The notes under the pieces are model-generated. The model was not told the DNA's origin and searched no databases. It saw only the letters and a program-made list of their open reading frames with translations. Positions 38,239 to 50,030 of a stretch of DNA of 64,000 bases are shown piece by piece. Both the position numbers and the translations under genes were made by a program. Source of the stretch: Mytilus californianus (taxonomy: Eukaryota; Mollusca; Bivalvia; Mytilida; Mytilidae); contig NW_026262701.1 of NCBI RefSeq assembly GCF_021869535.1, positions 1,627,501 through 1,691,500 of the forward strand, written 5' to 3'. Position 1 is the first letter of the stretch. Every line of letters starts with the position of its first letter.

Positions 38239-38934
38239 CTATTCCTTTCTTTTCCAGAACAAATTAACACGTGGGCGACAAAAGAGCATGTGTATCCCAG
38301 GGACTTGTGTTTGCATAGTTGATAATGATACAAAGTCCACAGCTCATGCATTCGATCACGTGTTCAAACCTGTTGCGATAAAATCCGGCCTCAGCAAACT
38401 TCTGAAAATCTACATCTCCATTATCTTCCGTAGACAGGTCTGAATTATCAAACTTCTTATGGTTTACTCGATACGGCGGAAATTTGTCTGTTGCTAATGT
38501 TTGTTTTGCACATAGGGGAATAGCGGCATGTAACTTGCATGATATAACATTGGCTCAAGGTCAATAGCTGACAAAGGAATATGCCATCCACAATGAAAAC
38601 ACTGCATGCAGTCATGTTCAGCTATGCAAACAAATCCTGCCCGTGCAAACGCATCTCTTCTACTCTGGTTTTCTATATTCTTTAATGTTTCTCTTCTCTT
38701 GTTAATACCTTTAAATTCAGGCAGAAATGGAACTTGCATTTTACTTGCTGCTTTGTTTAGCAGTGCATAAATGACGCTACCAAGCATATCATTAATGTAG
38801 TAGGCATGTGACGGCTTGTATTCCCCACTCACTGAACAAGACAGACACAGACCACAAGTTACTTTTAATATGAAGATTATATGCATGTGAATGACGGCTT
38901 GTATTCCCCACTCATTGAACAAGACACAAACCAC
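38239..38934 (-). pseudogene. Remnant of a tandem BIR-domain (IAP-like) gene
   Basis: Two baculovirus-IAP-repeat (BIR) zinc folds are seen on the minus strand. The first (about 38520-38720) reads GFVCIAEHDCMQCFHCGWHI, then D-x-EP and HASYMP; it has CxxC and H but the reading frame shifts before the last Cys. In the shifted frame the text continues ...PLCAKQTLATDKFPPYR and runs into a second BIR: KFAEAGFYRNRFEHVIECMS, CGLC, then SPWDTHALLSPTC, giving CxxC-x(n)-H-x6-C. It ends at TAG, 38239-38241. BIR proteins inhibit caspases or act in immune signalling; many bivalves have large families. An upstream in-frame part starts near 38830. The frameshift near 38525 argues for a pseudogene; no RING or CARD is seen. 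A missed short intron is the alternative. Confidence 0.7.
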
Positions 38935-39165
38935 AAATTACTTTTAGAATAGGAGGATAATATGCCTCCATTACATATCGTTCTGACAGTGTGTATCACA
39001 TTTCACGTTTTTAAGTTGTCCATTTCGAACAAATGTGTGACCTCAGAAAACAACTGATTGACTGTTAAGGGGCCATGTTAGCAAATACTGAGCTATGAAT
39101 GGAATATCAAAAAATATTATTTGATTATATTGGTGTTAAATGATCTGTAAGATGTTATCATGGTT
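38800..39165 (+). repeat. Segmental duplication, copy A, right part
   Basis: Matches 49745-50030 closely: GCATGTGACGGCTTGTATTC, CATTGAACAAGACACAAACC, ATTCTGACAGTGTGTATC-like and GATCTGTAAGATGTTAT. Copy A has an extra ~75-bp internal doubling (CGGCTTGTATTCCCCACTCA twice). The 5' end of the BIR remnant overlaps its start. Copy B lacks the BIR body. Confidence 0.75.
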
Positions 39166-39594
39166 ATGTTACACCAAAAATATGAAAATTGTATATTTTT
39201 TCATGTCCACATTTCATTTCCTGAGATATTTGTCAAAATACGACCAAAACATAGTAATTTATACATTTTCAAAATTAACCAGGAAATAAATACTGTAAAT
39301 AAGTTATTTCTCGAAGTACAGACAAGTTTCTACTAAAGCATACAATCGGATGAGTATGATGGGCAGTTTTCCAAGCTGTATATTAGTCAATTTTGTTTTC
39401 TGTATAATTTGTTATTAATTTCAGAATAAAGTCAGTTTTCCCATGTCTTTACTGCAAGTTAAAGATAGTAAAGCAACAACAAAAGGGGACAACTGTAATA
39501 TTATAAGATGGCCCTGCCACGAAATATACAAAATTTCAATGTATCTGAAAATATGTTAAAATTCTATCTAACTAGTTACATATCAATTATATAT

Positions 39595-40795
39595 TTGCTG
39601 TAACTTCACATGACATTGCTTTCCTGGATCTTGATATCTATTTCTTTAACGGGAAACTTGATACCAAAATTTATGATAAAAGAGATGATTTTTCATTTCC
39701 TATTGTTAATTATCCATTTTTAGATGGTGACGTTCCCTTGTCGCCATCTTAAGGTGTTTCTATATCTCAACTTCAATTCGCTCGTGTATGTAACAACGTA
39801 TTTGATTTCAACAAATTTCGAAATGTATTACTGAAAAATTATTACACCAGGGTTTTCGATATCACAAACTAGTCAAAACATTTACTAAATTTTATCATCG
39901 GTACAAGGACATCATTCGTAAATATAAATGATCATGCAGACATCTTATACGTTCAGGTATTTCACATCCAATATTTTATGGTAATATTCTTTACAAAGCA
40001 CAACAATGTCGGCATTCACCTCAAAAGCTAACCAAACCTTTAAACAGACTTATTCGGAAAGGATATAGTTACGATACTGTTGTCAAGTCATTAAGGATTG
40101 CATATTTCGGTATTAATATTGATTCACTCATAGGGTCTTTGAATCGGAAATAAACACATTTATTCTAAAACCAGTTGTTGGCATGATACGGGTTATGTTC
40201 TTCTCATATATTTTATGATGGTATGATAATAAACCCCTAACGGGAGGGATTGTACTTGATTTTCATATGATGAAGGCATAATCTTTCAATTAGTTTAATT
40301 GAGGTTTGAAGCTGGCATGTCAGTAACTGCTAGTAGTCCTTTGTTCATTTATTGTCAGTTTGCTTTGTTTCTTTTGTTACCTATTCCGACATCGGACTCG
40401 GACTTCTTTTAAACTAAGTTTTACTGTGCGTATTGCTATGTGTTTCTTTTTTCTACATTGACTAGAGGTATAAGGGGAGGGTTGAGATCTCACGAAACAT
40501 GTTTAACCCCGCCTCATTTTTGCGCCTTTCCAAAGTCAGGAGCCTCAGGCCTTTGTTAGTCTTGTATGTTTTTTAGTTTTAGTTCATTTATATGTTTTGG
40601 AGTTTAGTGTGACGTCCATTTTCACTGAACTAGCACACAATTTTATTTAGGGGCCAGCTGAGGACCACCTCCGGGTGCGGGATTTTCTCGCTGCATTGAA
40701 GACCCATTGGTGGCCTTCGGCTGTTGTCTGCTCTTTGGTCGGGTTGTTGTCTCTTTGACATATTCCCCATTTCCATTCTCAGTTTTATTGCACCT
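39595..40795 (+). mobile_element. 5'-truncated reverse-transcriptase element with R2 tail
   Basis: The coding part translates in frame to FLDLDIYFFNGKLDTKIYDK, then RDDFSFPIVNYPFLDGDVPL and, after a stop, more of the post-catalytic region (FSKFYHRYKD-like). It starts after the catalytic YLDD. The R2 tail follows from about 40200: AACCCCTAACGGGAGGGATT, GGTTGAGATCTCAC, CCGGGTGCGGGATTTTCTCG and TGTCTCTTTGACATATTCCC. A related copy is inverted at 50030-51530. The protein resembles the RT group with MGTNCAPL and RYLDD blocks found in many invertebrate genomes; I am not sure of the clade. Confidence 0.8.
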
Positions 40796-40799
40796 TTCT

Positions 40800-41540
40800 C
40801 CTTAGCAACATACATTTTCTAAGGCAACAGACTGAAGATATTTTGTAAATATCTTCAATATATCTATGTCGCAACCTCTGAACCCTTTTACATGTTTTTG
40901 ATCCAAAACTTTACCGAACAAATAATTTATATTTCAGTAATTTTTTAAAGGCAGCACAAATATATACGAACTATTTATATTTAAAAACAGAGCAACAAGT
41001 TGAACTAAAGTTATCTTCTTCAAAGTATTGATTCAGATAGTTCAGGTAAGCCACTGATAGAGTATGTTGACATTGAATTGTTTTATTGTTAAATTCAGAT
41101 TTTTTTTTCACTGTTTTAATTAATGATATGATCATGTATTGCAAAGATAAGAACCTTTTTAAAAATAATAAATACAAAGGATATCAGGAATCACTAAACA
41201 ATTTGTACAGCTACTTAAGATAAAGGATTCAACAGATACAGTTAAGTCTGCCTCATATCTTGACTTATATTCAATTTTTTTTAAATTCTCCTGATTTGAA
41301 AAATTAAATGTTGATTTAATTTTCCGTACAATAAATATAACATTGCAGTTTTGGTTTTAGGTAAAATCTGTCCACGGATATTACAGTTATGAAATGAGAG
41401 TAAATTCAGTAACAAAAATTAACAAAAAATTAATTTGACTCGAATATGTGTAGAAATAAAAAGGGACACAATCGCAGACAACAAAAAGATATTCACACAG
41501 GTCGTGTATTTAATTATCATCGACAAATCGTTTTCGTGGA
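40800..41540. other. AT-rich spacer, nothing recognised
   Basis: Between the R2 element and the LINE tail I see only short open frames without domains. Confidence 0.5.
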
Positions 41541-41551
41541 GACCCTTGTAC

Positions 41552-42900
41552 TATATAACTAACTAACTAACTAACTAATTTTATTCAGTATAAAATCCAG
41601 TACAAAAGGATCATCGCTGAAATACATGAAAACATAGAAAAAAAAAAAAAAATAAAACATAAAGAGACAACAATTGTGACACTTATAACAAACAATAGAC
41701 AAAACAACCACTTCAATATTATGCAATTATTCCCACTGATGAATTTCTTATCAAAATACATTTGTCTATATATAAAAGAATTCTGTTGAGAACATCAGTC
41801 TCCGAACAGTTCATTAAATATCAAAATTTATCAAAATTATCTAAATTACAAAAACACGGTATAATATTAACAATGTCATCATTAAACTTTTTCCTCTCGT
41901 CTTGATAGAGGTTACATTCACATATAAAATGAAACTTATCTTCAATTTTGTTATCAATACAATGTTTACATATTCTTTGATCCAAAGGCGTATTATTATA
42001 TCTGCCTTTTTCAATGTGTAAATTGTGGTTAGAAATTCTTAATTTACATAACTGTCTAAAATATTGTTTTGAGATATTCAACTTTGTATAAGTCTCAGGT
42101 TTATATTCCTTTTTTAACTTGTAATATGTGCGTAATTTGTTTTGGTTTTCGCCTGACAAACATGAGAAAAAATATTTTCCATATCTTTCTTGTAATATCT
42201 TTTTCACTGCAGATATGAGTTTTCCTTCTGACAGAGTTCCTTTATTATTCCAGACATGGTCAAAACCAATGAATTTTAGAAACTGAAAAATGTGTTTATT
42301 GAAGGTACATGGAAAGGTACAATCAACATCTTCGATTGACTTATATGCTAATTTTAAAAAATTCAAAAGAGGGTCTTTATACAAATATATCCAGTATTTT
42401 AGAGATTGCAAAATAACAAATATAGAGATTGGATAACGACCAAGTTCTGCCATACTGGCAATATTAGAAGCATATTTAGTGGCACCAAGTACAAATTTAC
42501 AATATCGAATGTGAACTTTTTCAGGTGCAAAATTTAGAAAAGTTTTTTCTAAATCATCGTTTGAACCTGGTGTTAATCTTTTGTCCAGGTTAAGAATGTA
42601 CTGACCCCACAATTCACTTCCATAAAGAAGGACTGGTTTAACACAGGAGTCAAAAAGTTTTAAGAGCAAAGGTGTATTATTATGTGTACAATGAAATTTA
42701 CGTTTAATCATAAAAATTACTTTAAGAGCTTTCTTACTGAGATCTTCAACTGCAGTACTGAAAGAACCTGATGCTCTCATTACAATACCTAGGTATTTAT
42801 ACTCTTGAACACTTTTGATAAGATTTTGTATTAAATACTATTATTTGAGTTTTTTCTATATTCAAAGATAATTGCCATTTTTGACAATAAAATATATATA
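41552..42900 (-). mobile_element. 3' half of a non-LTR retrotransposon (LINE)
   Basis: On the minus strand an open frame of 319 codons (42780-41821) encodes the region that follows the RT domain in CR1/Jockey-type ORF2 proteins: LFDSCVKPVLLYGSELWGQY, CKFVLGATK, AELGRYPI, and a C-terminal CKHCIDNKIEDKFHFICECN zinc-knuckle-like block (CxxC...H...C). Upstream, in another frame, lie CQKWQLSLNIEKTQIIVFN and YLGI, the last RT blocks, so one frameshift separates them. The element is 5'-truncated near 42900. Its 3' end is a (TTAG)n tail at 41552-41577, preceded by an A/T-rich 3' UTR. The long intact frame suggests a fairly recent copy. Confidence 0.88.
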
Positions 42901-42904
42901 CATG

Positions 42905-43490
42905 AAAAGAAAGGCAGAAGATGTCAAGAGCCTGTGTCGCTAACCCGTGATCTTTGTGCATTTTCGATCTGTATTTTTGTTGTTGATTTAGTAATAATGA
43001 TTATTTTTTTCTATCTTTAGTTGGTCTCCATCTGCGCCCAAAATTCATAATATGTATAAAAATCGTCATTCATTGTCACTTACTTCTATAAGAAGTGGAA
43101 TTTTGGCTTTGTGGATCTAGTTTTGAGATATTTTCTTGGTGATAATTTTTACTGTTTAAAGTTTATCTTTATCTTCTCTAGATTTTTTCCCAATACATAA
43201 AAAGAGATAAAAATGATGATTTAAGGATTTTAACTCCTATAAGAATTTTTAGGATGTTTACCTATCTCGTCTTACAAATAATGTTTGCGGTTTACAGTTT
43301 CATTACTCTTATGTTTTCGTTAAGATATGCAAAAAATAGGTAACTACTCCTATAAGATGTCCACTGTTCACATATTTCAAATATTCATATAAAAATGCGA
43401 GATAAGAATGACGAAAACACTCGCCAAAAGTACAATGGGTAAATGTTGAAATATAATTATTAACTTTGCAAATATTGACTAAAGGTCCAT
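42905..43490. other. Spacer without a gene
   Basis: Contains an inverted fragment of the GAGCGACACAGGCTC end motif near 42930 and otherwise unassigned AT-rich DNA. Confidence 0.45.
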
Positions 43491-43496
43491 CATAAT

Positions 43497-43792
43497 TCTA
43501 AGGACTTTTGTCACTATCAAAATTTTCTTTGTCAAAGTTTTGTTGACGGTTTTTTTCATAGTGACAAGAGTGGAAGAAAACTTTGATCAAACACTTTGAT
43601 GGACTTCGATGGAATAGAATCTCATCCTATTTTTTTATCACACTTTGACGGTCTTTGATGGAAATTAGCCAATAAGAATAAAGACTTAAATGATGCAATG
43701 TTTGACAAATAAAACTTAATAGTTACACGGGACGACTTGGACAAAGTTTTCTTCAACAAAGAAACTTTGAAAGTGACAAAAGGCCTTTGGAT
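43497..43792. mobile_element. ~295-bp MITE-like inverted-repeat element
   Basis: The left end AAGGACTTTTGTCACTATCA...TTTCTTTGTCAAAGTTTTGT pairs with the right end ACAAAGTTTTCTTCAACAAA...GAAAGTGACAAAAGGCCTTT. The inverted match is imperfect over ~55 bp. Inside are further CTTTGATGG motifs in both orientations. It has no coding capacity. Confidence 0.65.
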
Positions 43793-44004
43793 TTGATATT
43801 TTATTATCTCTTTGTGCCCGTTTGCCGTAAATGTTTTCGAACCTTTCTACTATGACAACCCTCGGCTATTTTAGTCATTTAGAAGGAAAAACAAATTCTG
43901 TTTGGGAATTTGCCACAAAATATGTTCATATCTAGACTATTGCACGCAAAAATATTTCTGCGTGAACCGTAATACAGTTAGCTAGACTATATACATTTAT
44001 TTTT

Positions 44005-46170
44005 TTTCCACAGCAAATCAGGTTGAAGAAACAAATACTAAACTATCCTAGGTACAGTTTCAGTTATGGTCCCATCAGCGAATTAAGTTTGAAAGAAACC
44101 ATTCACCTCTCACTTGAAGGCCACATCGCAAATATAATAAACATAACAGGAACATCGACAAAAATAGAAAATTGACTGACACAGCTGAAAGTATAATTCT
44201 GATACCAAGTGACATATAGGGAACATACATGTTAGAGTTGTATACAATCACGACTTCACGAAAATTGATTTATTTTCCTGCGATGTCTGCTTTGTTAACC
44301 AAACATTAGACGTTAATTTTCAGAACACCGCAAGCAATTTTTAGTCAAGGAATTGTATAGTAAGTCTTACTATACAAATCCTTGTTCTAGTGAATACGAG
44401 GATACACGGTGATTATATTTTGTAAAAATAAAGTTATATCTCTCAGTACCCCTAATTGTCGTCCTTTTTGTCTCGCCTTGACGGAGTCAAAAAGCGAGAC
44501 AAAGGTATACTGTTTCCGGCGTCGGCACTGGCACATCTCATTTCCATAGAGATTATTTGGCCCTGCCCCCTCAGTCATGGTCTCTTAACTTTAAAACTTT
44601 TGCTTAGTTTACATGTATTAGTTTGTGATTAGGTCAGTTCAAGGGGAACCACTAGTGGAAAGTCAATTGGCATATCTTATTTCCATGGAGATTATTTGGT
44701 CCCGCTCCGGCAGTCATGGTATATTGACTTTGAAACTTTTGCTTAGTTAACATAAGTTTGTGATTAGGTAAGTTCAAGGAGAACCACTAGTGGTAGGTAA
44801 ATGATATTTGGCATGCAGTTGTATAAGCATTGGTATATCTCATTTCCATGGAGATTTTTTGGCTCCGCCCCCTCAGTCAAGGTCTATTGACTTTTAAACT
44901 TTTGTTTAGTTTACATGTATTAGTTTGTGATAAGGTGAGTTCAAGGGGAACCACTAGTGGAAAGTCAATGAAATTTAGTATGCAGTTGTAAAAGCATTAT
45001 CACATCTCATTTCCATGGAGAATATTTGGTCCCGCCCCCTCAGTCATGGTCTGTTGACTTTGAAAGTTTTGCTTAGTTTACATGTATTAGTGTGTGATAA
45101 GATCAGTTTAAGATGAACCGCTAATGTTAAGTCAATGATATTTGCAAATTTATTGGCATTTGCAAGTCTCGTTTCCATGGGGATTATATAGCCCCATCCC
45201 CTCATCATGATTCATTGACTTTGAAACTTTTTCATAGTTTACAAGTCAATGTTTGTGTTTAGGTTTGTTGAAAGGGAACGACTTATGATAAGTCTATGGT
45301 ATTTGGTATGCAGTTGCATTAGCATTGGCACATCTCATTTCCATGGAGATTGTTTTGCCATGTACCTCCAGTCATGGTTCATTGACTTTGAACATTTGCA
45401 TAACTTACATGTTAAAGTATTGCTATTTTAATTTCAACATTTGCATTATCAAAAGTACAAAAAGGCGAGACATAGCTCTGTGTTAACAGTTTATTCAAAT
45501 GATGAGTATGAACACATTACGGGATATAGTCCTTAAATGCTCTTTAATTTATTTCATCTACGTTTCATTCAGTAGCATTAAGCATTGGTTCAGAACTCTC
45601 ACATATGGGTTACCTCCGAATTCATCTTCCGTTACTGGAAAGAGAGGCACAATTATTGGCGGGAAACAATATACATTGACGCCATTCATCTGACCAAATA
45701 TTTTTATAAGTCTTTTCAATATTCTGGATGCCCAGACTCTTATGTCTGTATCATGCTGCGGCATTTGCATCTCGTGTCGTGCTGACAACTTGCAAATGCG
45801 ACAATCTATCAAAGAATACGATAAGATTGGATCAAGCTCGTGGAATAGTGCGTTTTTAACATGTATGATGTTATTAATTCTGGTTCTATTCCATCTGTTT
45901 CGGGTACACGGCTAAGTAAACTTTTTGCCAAGGTATACGCGTCTTTCAGTTCGGGAAGTATGTTCCGTAATTTCAATTTTTCTATACAGGAAAATGATAG
46001 CCGTGCATTTTTCTGTCTTACGATAATGTCCCAATTAAGGTCTTCTGAATTTTTTACAAAATGTACAACTTTTGGGGGTATGAGATCCTTCATTCCATTT
46101 GGTAAATCGTCCAAGACGATGACGGGGACCAAATCGATACTGATGTCCAGGTCTTGGAAGGTCACCAATG
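44005..46170 (-). pseudogene. Partial duplicate of the ankyrin/Mab-21 gene, C-terminal half
   Basis: On the minus strand 46168-45500 encodes the same C-terminal region as 60490-59843: DLDISIDLVPVIVLDDLPNG, RLSFSCIEKLKLRNI, LITSYMLKT, then after a frameshift DCRICKLSARHEMQM and PYVRVLNQCLMLLNET. The 3' flank at 44005-44345 also matches 59440-59770 (for example CCACAGCAAATCAGGTTGA and AGAAAATTGACTGAC), so DNA beyond the gene was copied too. The copy is broken by a 1-bp deletion near 45860 and by TAG and TAA near the end. Element E5 separates gene and flank. The join at 46170 is to an R2 tail fragment. Only the third catalytic Asp region and helical C-half are present. Confidence 0.8.
44465..45492. 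mobile_element. Element E5 (GTCTCGCCTT ends) inside the duplicate
   Basis: The left end TTTTTGTCTCGCCTTGACGG with a hairpin (GCCTTGACGG...AAGCGAGAC) pairs with the right end AAAAAGGCGAGACATAGCTC. Six units carry CATCTCATTTCCATGGAGAT at about 44530, 44670, 44840, 45005, 45165 and 45330, with a period of 140-168 bp. It interrupts the duplicated gene segment just downstream of its coding end, so it came after the duplication or was lost from the other copy. Confidence 0.75.
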
Positions 46171-46180
46171 GGTCTTCAAC

Positions 46181-46220
46181 ACAAAATCCCGCGCCCGGAG
46201 GCGGGTTTCAGCTGACCATT
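46181..46220 (-). repeat. R2 tail fragment at the duplication breakpoint
   Basis: AAAATCCCGCGCCCGGAGGC followed by GGGTTTCAGCTG is the inverted end region of the R2 tail. It abuts the end of the duplicated gene segment. Confidence 0.7.
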
Positions 46221-48230
46221 TATCCTTACAGGACAAAACCGAAACTTCAAAAATCTAAAATTATAAGTACACAATGTTGTGTGATAGACTCATAAGAATA
46301 AAACTAGATATAAAAATAGGTATAAGAAAATAATTGTTCACCAATGTCATTCGTACAACATGTATATGGTATGTACATGTAATGATAGTTTGATTGATTG
46401 GTTGTTGGTTGCCACTGGCAAATATTTCATGCATGTTCAGGACGAAATATGATAGTTTGAACGATGAGTCTTAAAAGAAAAGAGTATAATAGGTAAACTA
46501 TAATATTCTGCAGATAAATCTAAAAAAAATATACATACCCACGTTAGCTTCCGTTTTCTTTCACTTTATTGCATTGAAGTGTTGATGTATTGTATGGATT
46601 TTAAATCATTACATGAATGAATGACACTGGGTCATTTAAAAAATATTTTCAAAATAAAAGATATAGTAAAAGTGTACACATTTTTTATGAATGTAAAAGC
46701 ATTGATTTTTATTTTCATTTGAAGTAAATTTACGCTTTACTGGATAAGTGGTCATTGGTGGTGTCTTGAAAACGAATGTACATGTCCGATAAAATAGAAG
46801 AGAATTAAAAAATTTATTTTAAGTCGGGTTAACATGAACATTATAAACATAACATCTGTAGAGATTTTGTCGACATTAATATCAATAACAACACATACAA
46901 TATTAAGACTTATTAAACACACACACATGGTAGTTTTTTTTAGCAGTATAAAGTTTTCTAGCATTTAAATTTAAAAGTTAAATGACTTCATTGGTACACA
47001 GTTCAATGCAAGAACTTATAACTGTCTTGTTGCTTTATTAACAATACTTCTTTTGGATCACATGACGCGTGGACAGGATACACTTAACATGCTTAAGGGC
47101 CATGAGTGGGAGGAAAACTCCGGCGGACCGTAAAAGTAATAATTTGAAAGAGGGTTTGGACAATTTATATAAATGTTGAGATTCACTTGTACATTAAATG
47201 CAAAGGTTATAGTTTACAGAGAGATAAATATTTAAATATGATAGAAAAATAATTTAAATTTAAAAAAAAAAAGTCAGATAAAAATAAATTTATTTGGCTT
47301 CTGTCATCGGAGGATGAATTTGTAATCATAAATATATACCTTACTCTATTTGAATGATATAAAAAGAGATCAGAAATATTGGAAAAAATATCATGATTAG
47401 AATAATATTATATAGACATGGTTGTCTTTTGGTCTTAGATGGATGACTGCCTCATTGGCAACCACACCACATCTATTATTTTTGTAATGTATTAGCAGGA
47501 TGTATTATGATCGCAGTGTGACTCCTGATAGGAAAATAACATTGTTGTTAGTACAAATTAATATGTGGTTAATTTAATATTTTGTATTCTTACATGTATA
47601 TTTATAGTTGGTTTTATTTGTTATTATTTTGTCTTTACTAACCAATCATTGTTAATCTAAGATTTTGATTTTGTTGAATGTATTTATCTTGTTCTGGTAT
47701 GCATGATTACTATGCTCAACAATGGGCGCCATAAGTGGCTGATAAAATAATTATGTTGTGTCCAGTATCTTTATTATAAATGATTTTTAAAATGGTATAT
47801 TTTTCATCAAAAATGTTCTTAAGTTGTTTGATCAAAAGGTTGATCTTTCAATGCGTACTTCAATAAAGCATTGCAGTTCTGGTTTGGAATGTTTACTATT
47901 TCATGGAAGATACAGGGAATTCATTAGCAGGGTGTTCACCTGAAAAAAAAACTACTCAGAAAAAACGACTACAATCGGGGGTCCTTCATTGCTGTATCAT
48001 TTGTTTTTTTTTATCCAAATATACCCTATTCTTTATTATTTGGGCCAATTATTCTCTACATTTTATATTGTAGCAGCCTTTTATTCTTCAACCTTTGATT
48101 TTTTGTGTCCATTTTCTCATTTTTTTATTACTATTTTAGCACTTTATTCTACTTTTGTTTAATCCATTATTCTCCATTTTGTAAATCTATAAATGAATGA
48201 ATAAAAAAGAATGTAAGAAAATGAAAGGAC
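46221..48230. other. AT-rich stretch, no gene; R3 tail end and a T-rich run
   Basis: No supported gene. An R3 tail end (GCCTCATTGGCAACCACACC) lies at about 47425-47475. At 47990-48190 is a pyrimidine-rich run with repeated TTATTCT and CATTTT words, perhaps a decayed tandem repeat. Confidence 0.5.
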
Positions 48231-48239
48231 AACGGTGGA

Positions 48240-48655
48240 CAAAAGAGATGATTTCAACATCCCAATTGTGACCTTTCCATATCTATGCAGCAACATTCTA
48301 GCAGCACCTCAATTTTGAGTATATATCTCGTACTGCATTCTAGATCGTTGTTGCAATCAAATCCCGGTCTATTTTCTACGAATGTGACGTACCAAATTTT
48401 ACTTATTACCCAGTTTGTACTCAAATGAGCAACACGACGGGTGCCACATGTAGAGCAGGATCTGCTTAGCACCAGATATCACCCGCTGTTATTGTTGGGG
48501 TTCGTGTTGTTCAGTGTTTTAGTTTTCTCTGTGTTTTGTGTGCTATTGTTTGACGTTTGTCGTTTTTTGTTTAATGCTATGCCCTTGTAAGTTTGTAATT
48601 ATGTTTTCGACAAGATAATTTGGATGTCCCTTTGGTATTTCGCCTCTATCTGTAA
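48240..48655 (+). mobile_element. Truncated reverse-transcriptase element with R1 tail
   Basis: A short coding remnant (DDFNIPIVTFPYLCSNILAA) matches the protein block seen inverted at 63770-63830. It is followed by the R1 tail: GCCACATGTAGAGCAGGATC, GTTGGGGTTCGTGTTGTTCA and GATGTCCCTTTGGTATTTCG. Most of the coding region is missing. Confidence 0.75.
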
Positions 48656-48734
48656 ACCCCACAGTATATTCCAGCATGGTTGGCAACGCACTTGATATCG
48701 CTCGTTTCGATGTTCGTGTGATTTTCAAAATTTT

Positions 48735-49370
48735 TGTTTGTTACCTTGATTTGAATGTTTTAAAGGATTTTTTACAATTTAACACCAGCATACTCTTTAT
48801 GCCTCTAAAATGACAATTTGTTGGACCCATTTTTGACATATAGAGCTCATATGTATCTTTACATCCCTGTTTTTCAAATATTTAGGTACAATCATTACTG
48901 GTGAAGGTAAATAATAAGAAGCGCTTCGGGTCAACGATATTTATTAATTATTAATTTCATTTTCGTCTAATACATGCTTAGAAATACTGAAGAAAACAAC
49001 CGTTGCTTAGTTATTTACACAGTTGGTGTATTTTGTATTTATGTATTCAGTGGCAAAAAGGTGCGGCTTTTACTCTTTCGATATTGCCGAAAGTTTTTGT
49101 TAGCCAATTATTGCTAAATATCTTTTAAAAGAACACTATTATAACGTTACAGAAAAAAGTTAAAAATTATTACATGTAGTTTTCGAAGGTTATATAAGAC
49201 TAGGCAAATTTACAACTTGTGTTTTCATCGGTAAATAGTTTTCATGTATAATAGTACAATAAATAGTTATCACATATGAATCAATAGTAAGTACATACAA
49301 ATAATTAACATTGCATACACATAGGAATAAAGTGATCCCATAATACATTAATAGTTATCACATATTCTTA
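48735..49370 (+). repeat. Segmental duplication, copy B, left part
   Basis: Counterpart of 36540-37290, about 75-80 percent alike by eye, with the same closing AT-rich tandem repeat. It is followed by ~375 bp (49371-49744) not shared with copy A. Confidence 0.7.
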
Positions 49371-49744
49371 AAATTCTGCATTTTTGAATTTTTGCGAATT
49401 TTTATTTTTCGAAATTTTTATTAAATTATTGTTTTATTTTTTCTAATTTGAATTTTCCAGTAGGACCGCATCATGACCCAATATGGCGGGCGTGCATTCG
49501 GTATGACTCATGGAATTGGCATTGTTCTACGTGGGTCATACTGTTATATATTGTTATCAAAATATGGTCAAACATGCATCCGTCGTGATTCATTCTCCTT
49601 ACTTCCGGTGACGTCATTAGGACCAGTTTATGCCCATATATAATATTGTGGGCGGGGCATACCCATATATGGTTGCGCCCTAGTGCCCTGGGTTTTTGGT
49701 GGGCTAACCTGTTCAAACTCTACTACTACCAAACATATTTTAAA
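49371..49744. other. Unshared segment between the two duplicated parts
   Basis: Replaces the ~1.5 kb that holds minisatellite and BIR remnant in copy A. An 81-residue minus-strand open frame has no recognised domain. It contains a near-repeat of CCCATATAT words. Confidence 0.5.
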
Positions 49745-50030
49745 AGTAGTAGGCATGTGACGGCTTGTATTCCCCACTCATTGAACAAGACACAAACCAC
49801 AAATTCCTTTTAGAATAAAAGGATACTATGCATCCATTACAGAACATTCTGACAGTGTGTATCCCATTTCACATTTTTAAGTTGTCCATCTCTAACAATA
49901 GGTGACCTCAGAAACTAACAAATGTTTGACTGTTAAGAGGCCATTTCAGCAAACATTGAGATATGAATGGAATATTCAAAAATATTGTTTGATAACATCG
50001 ATGTTAAATGATCTGTAAGATGTTATTATG
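49745..50030 (+). repeat. Segmental duplication, copy B, right part
   Basis: Counterpart of 38800-39165, without the 75-bp internal doubling. It is cut at 50030 by the 3' end of an inverted R2 element. Confidence 0.75.

Noticed and set aside
45861-46295. 144-codon plus-strand frame
   Set aside because: Opposite strand of the duplicated cGLR-like segment, whose minus-strand homology explains the open frame.
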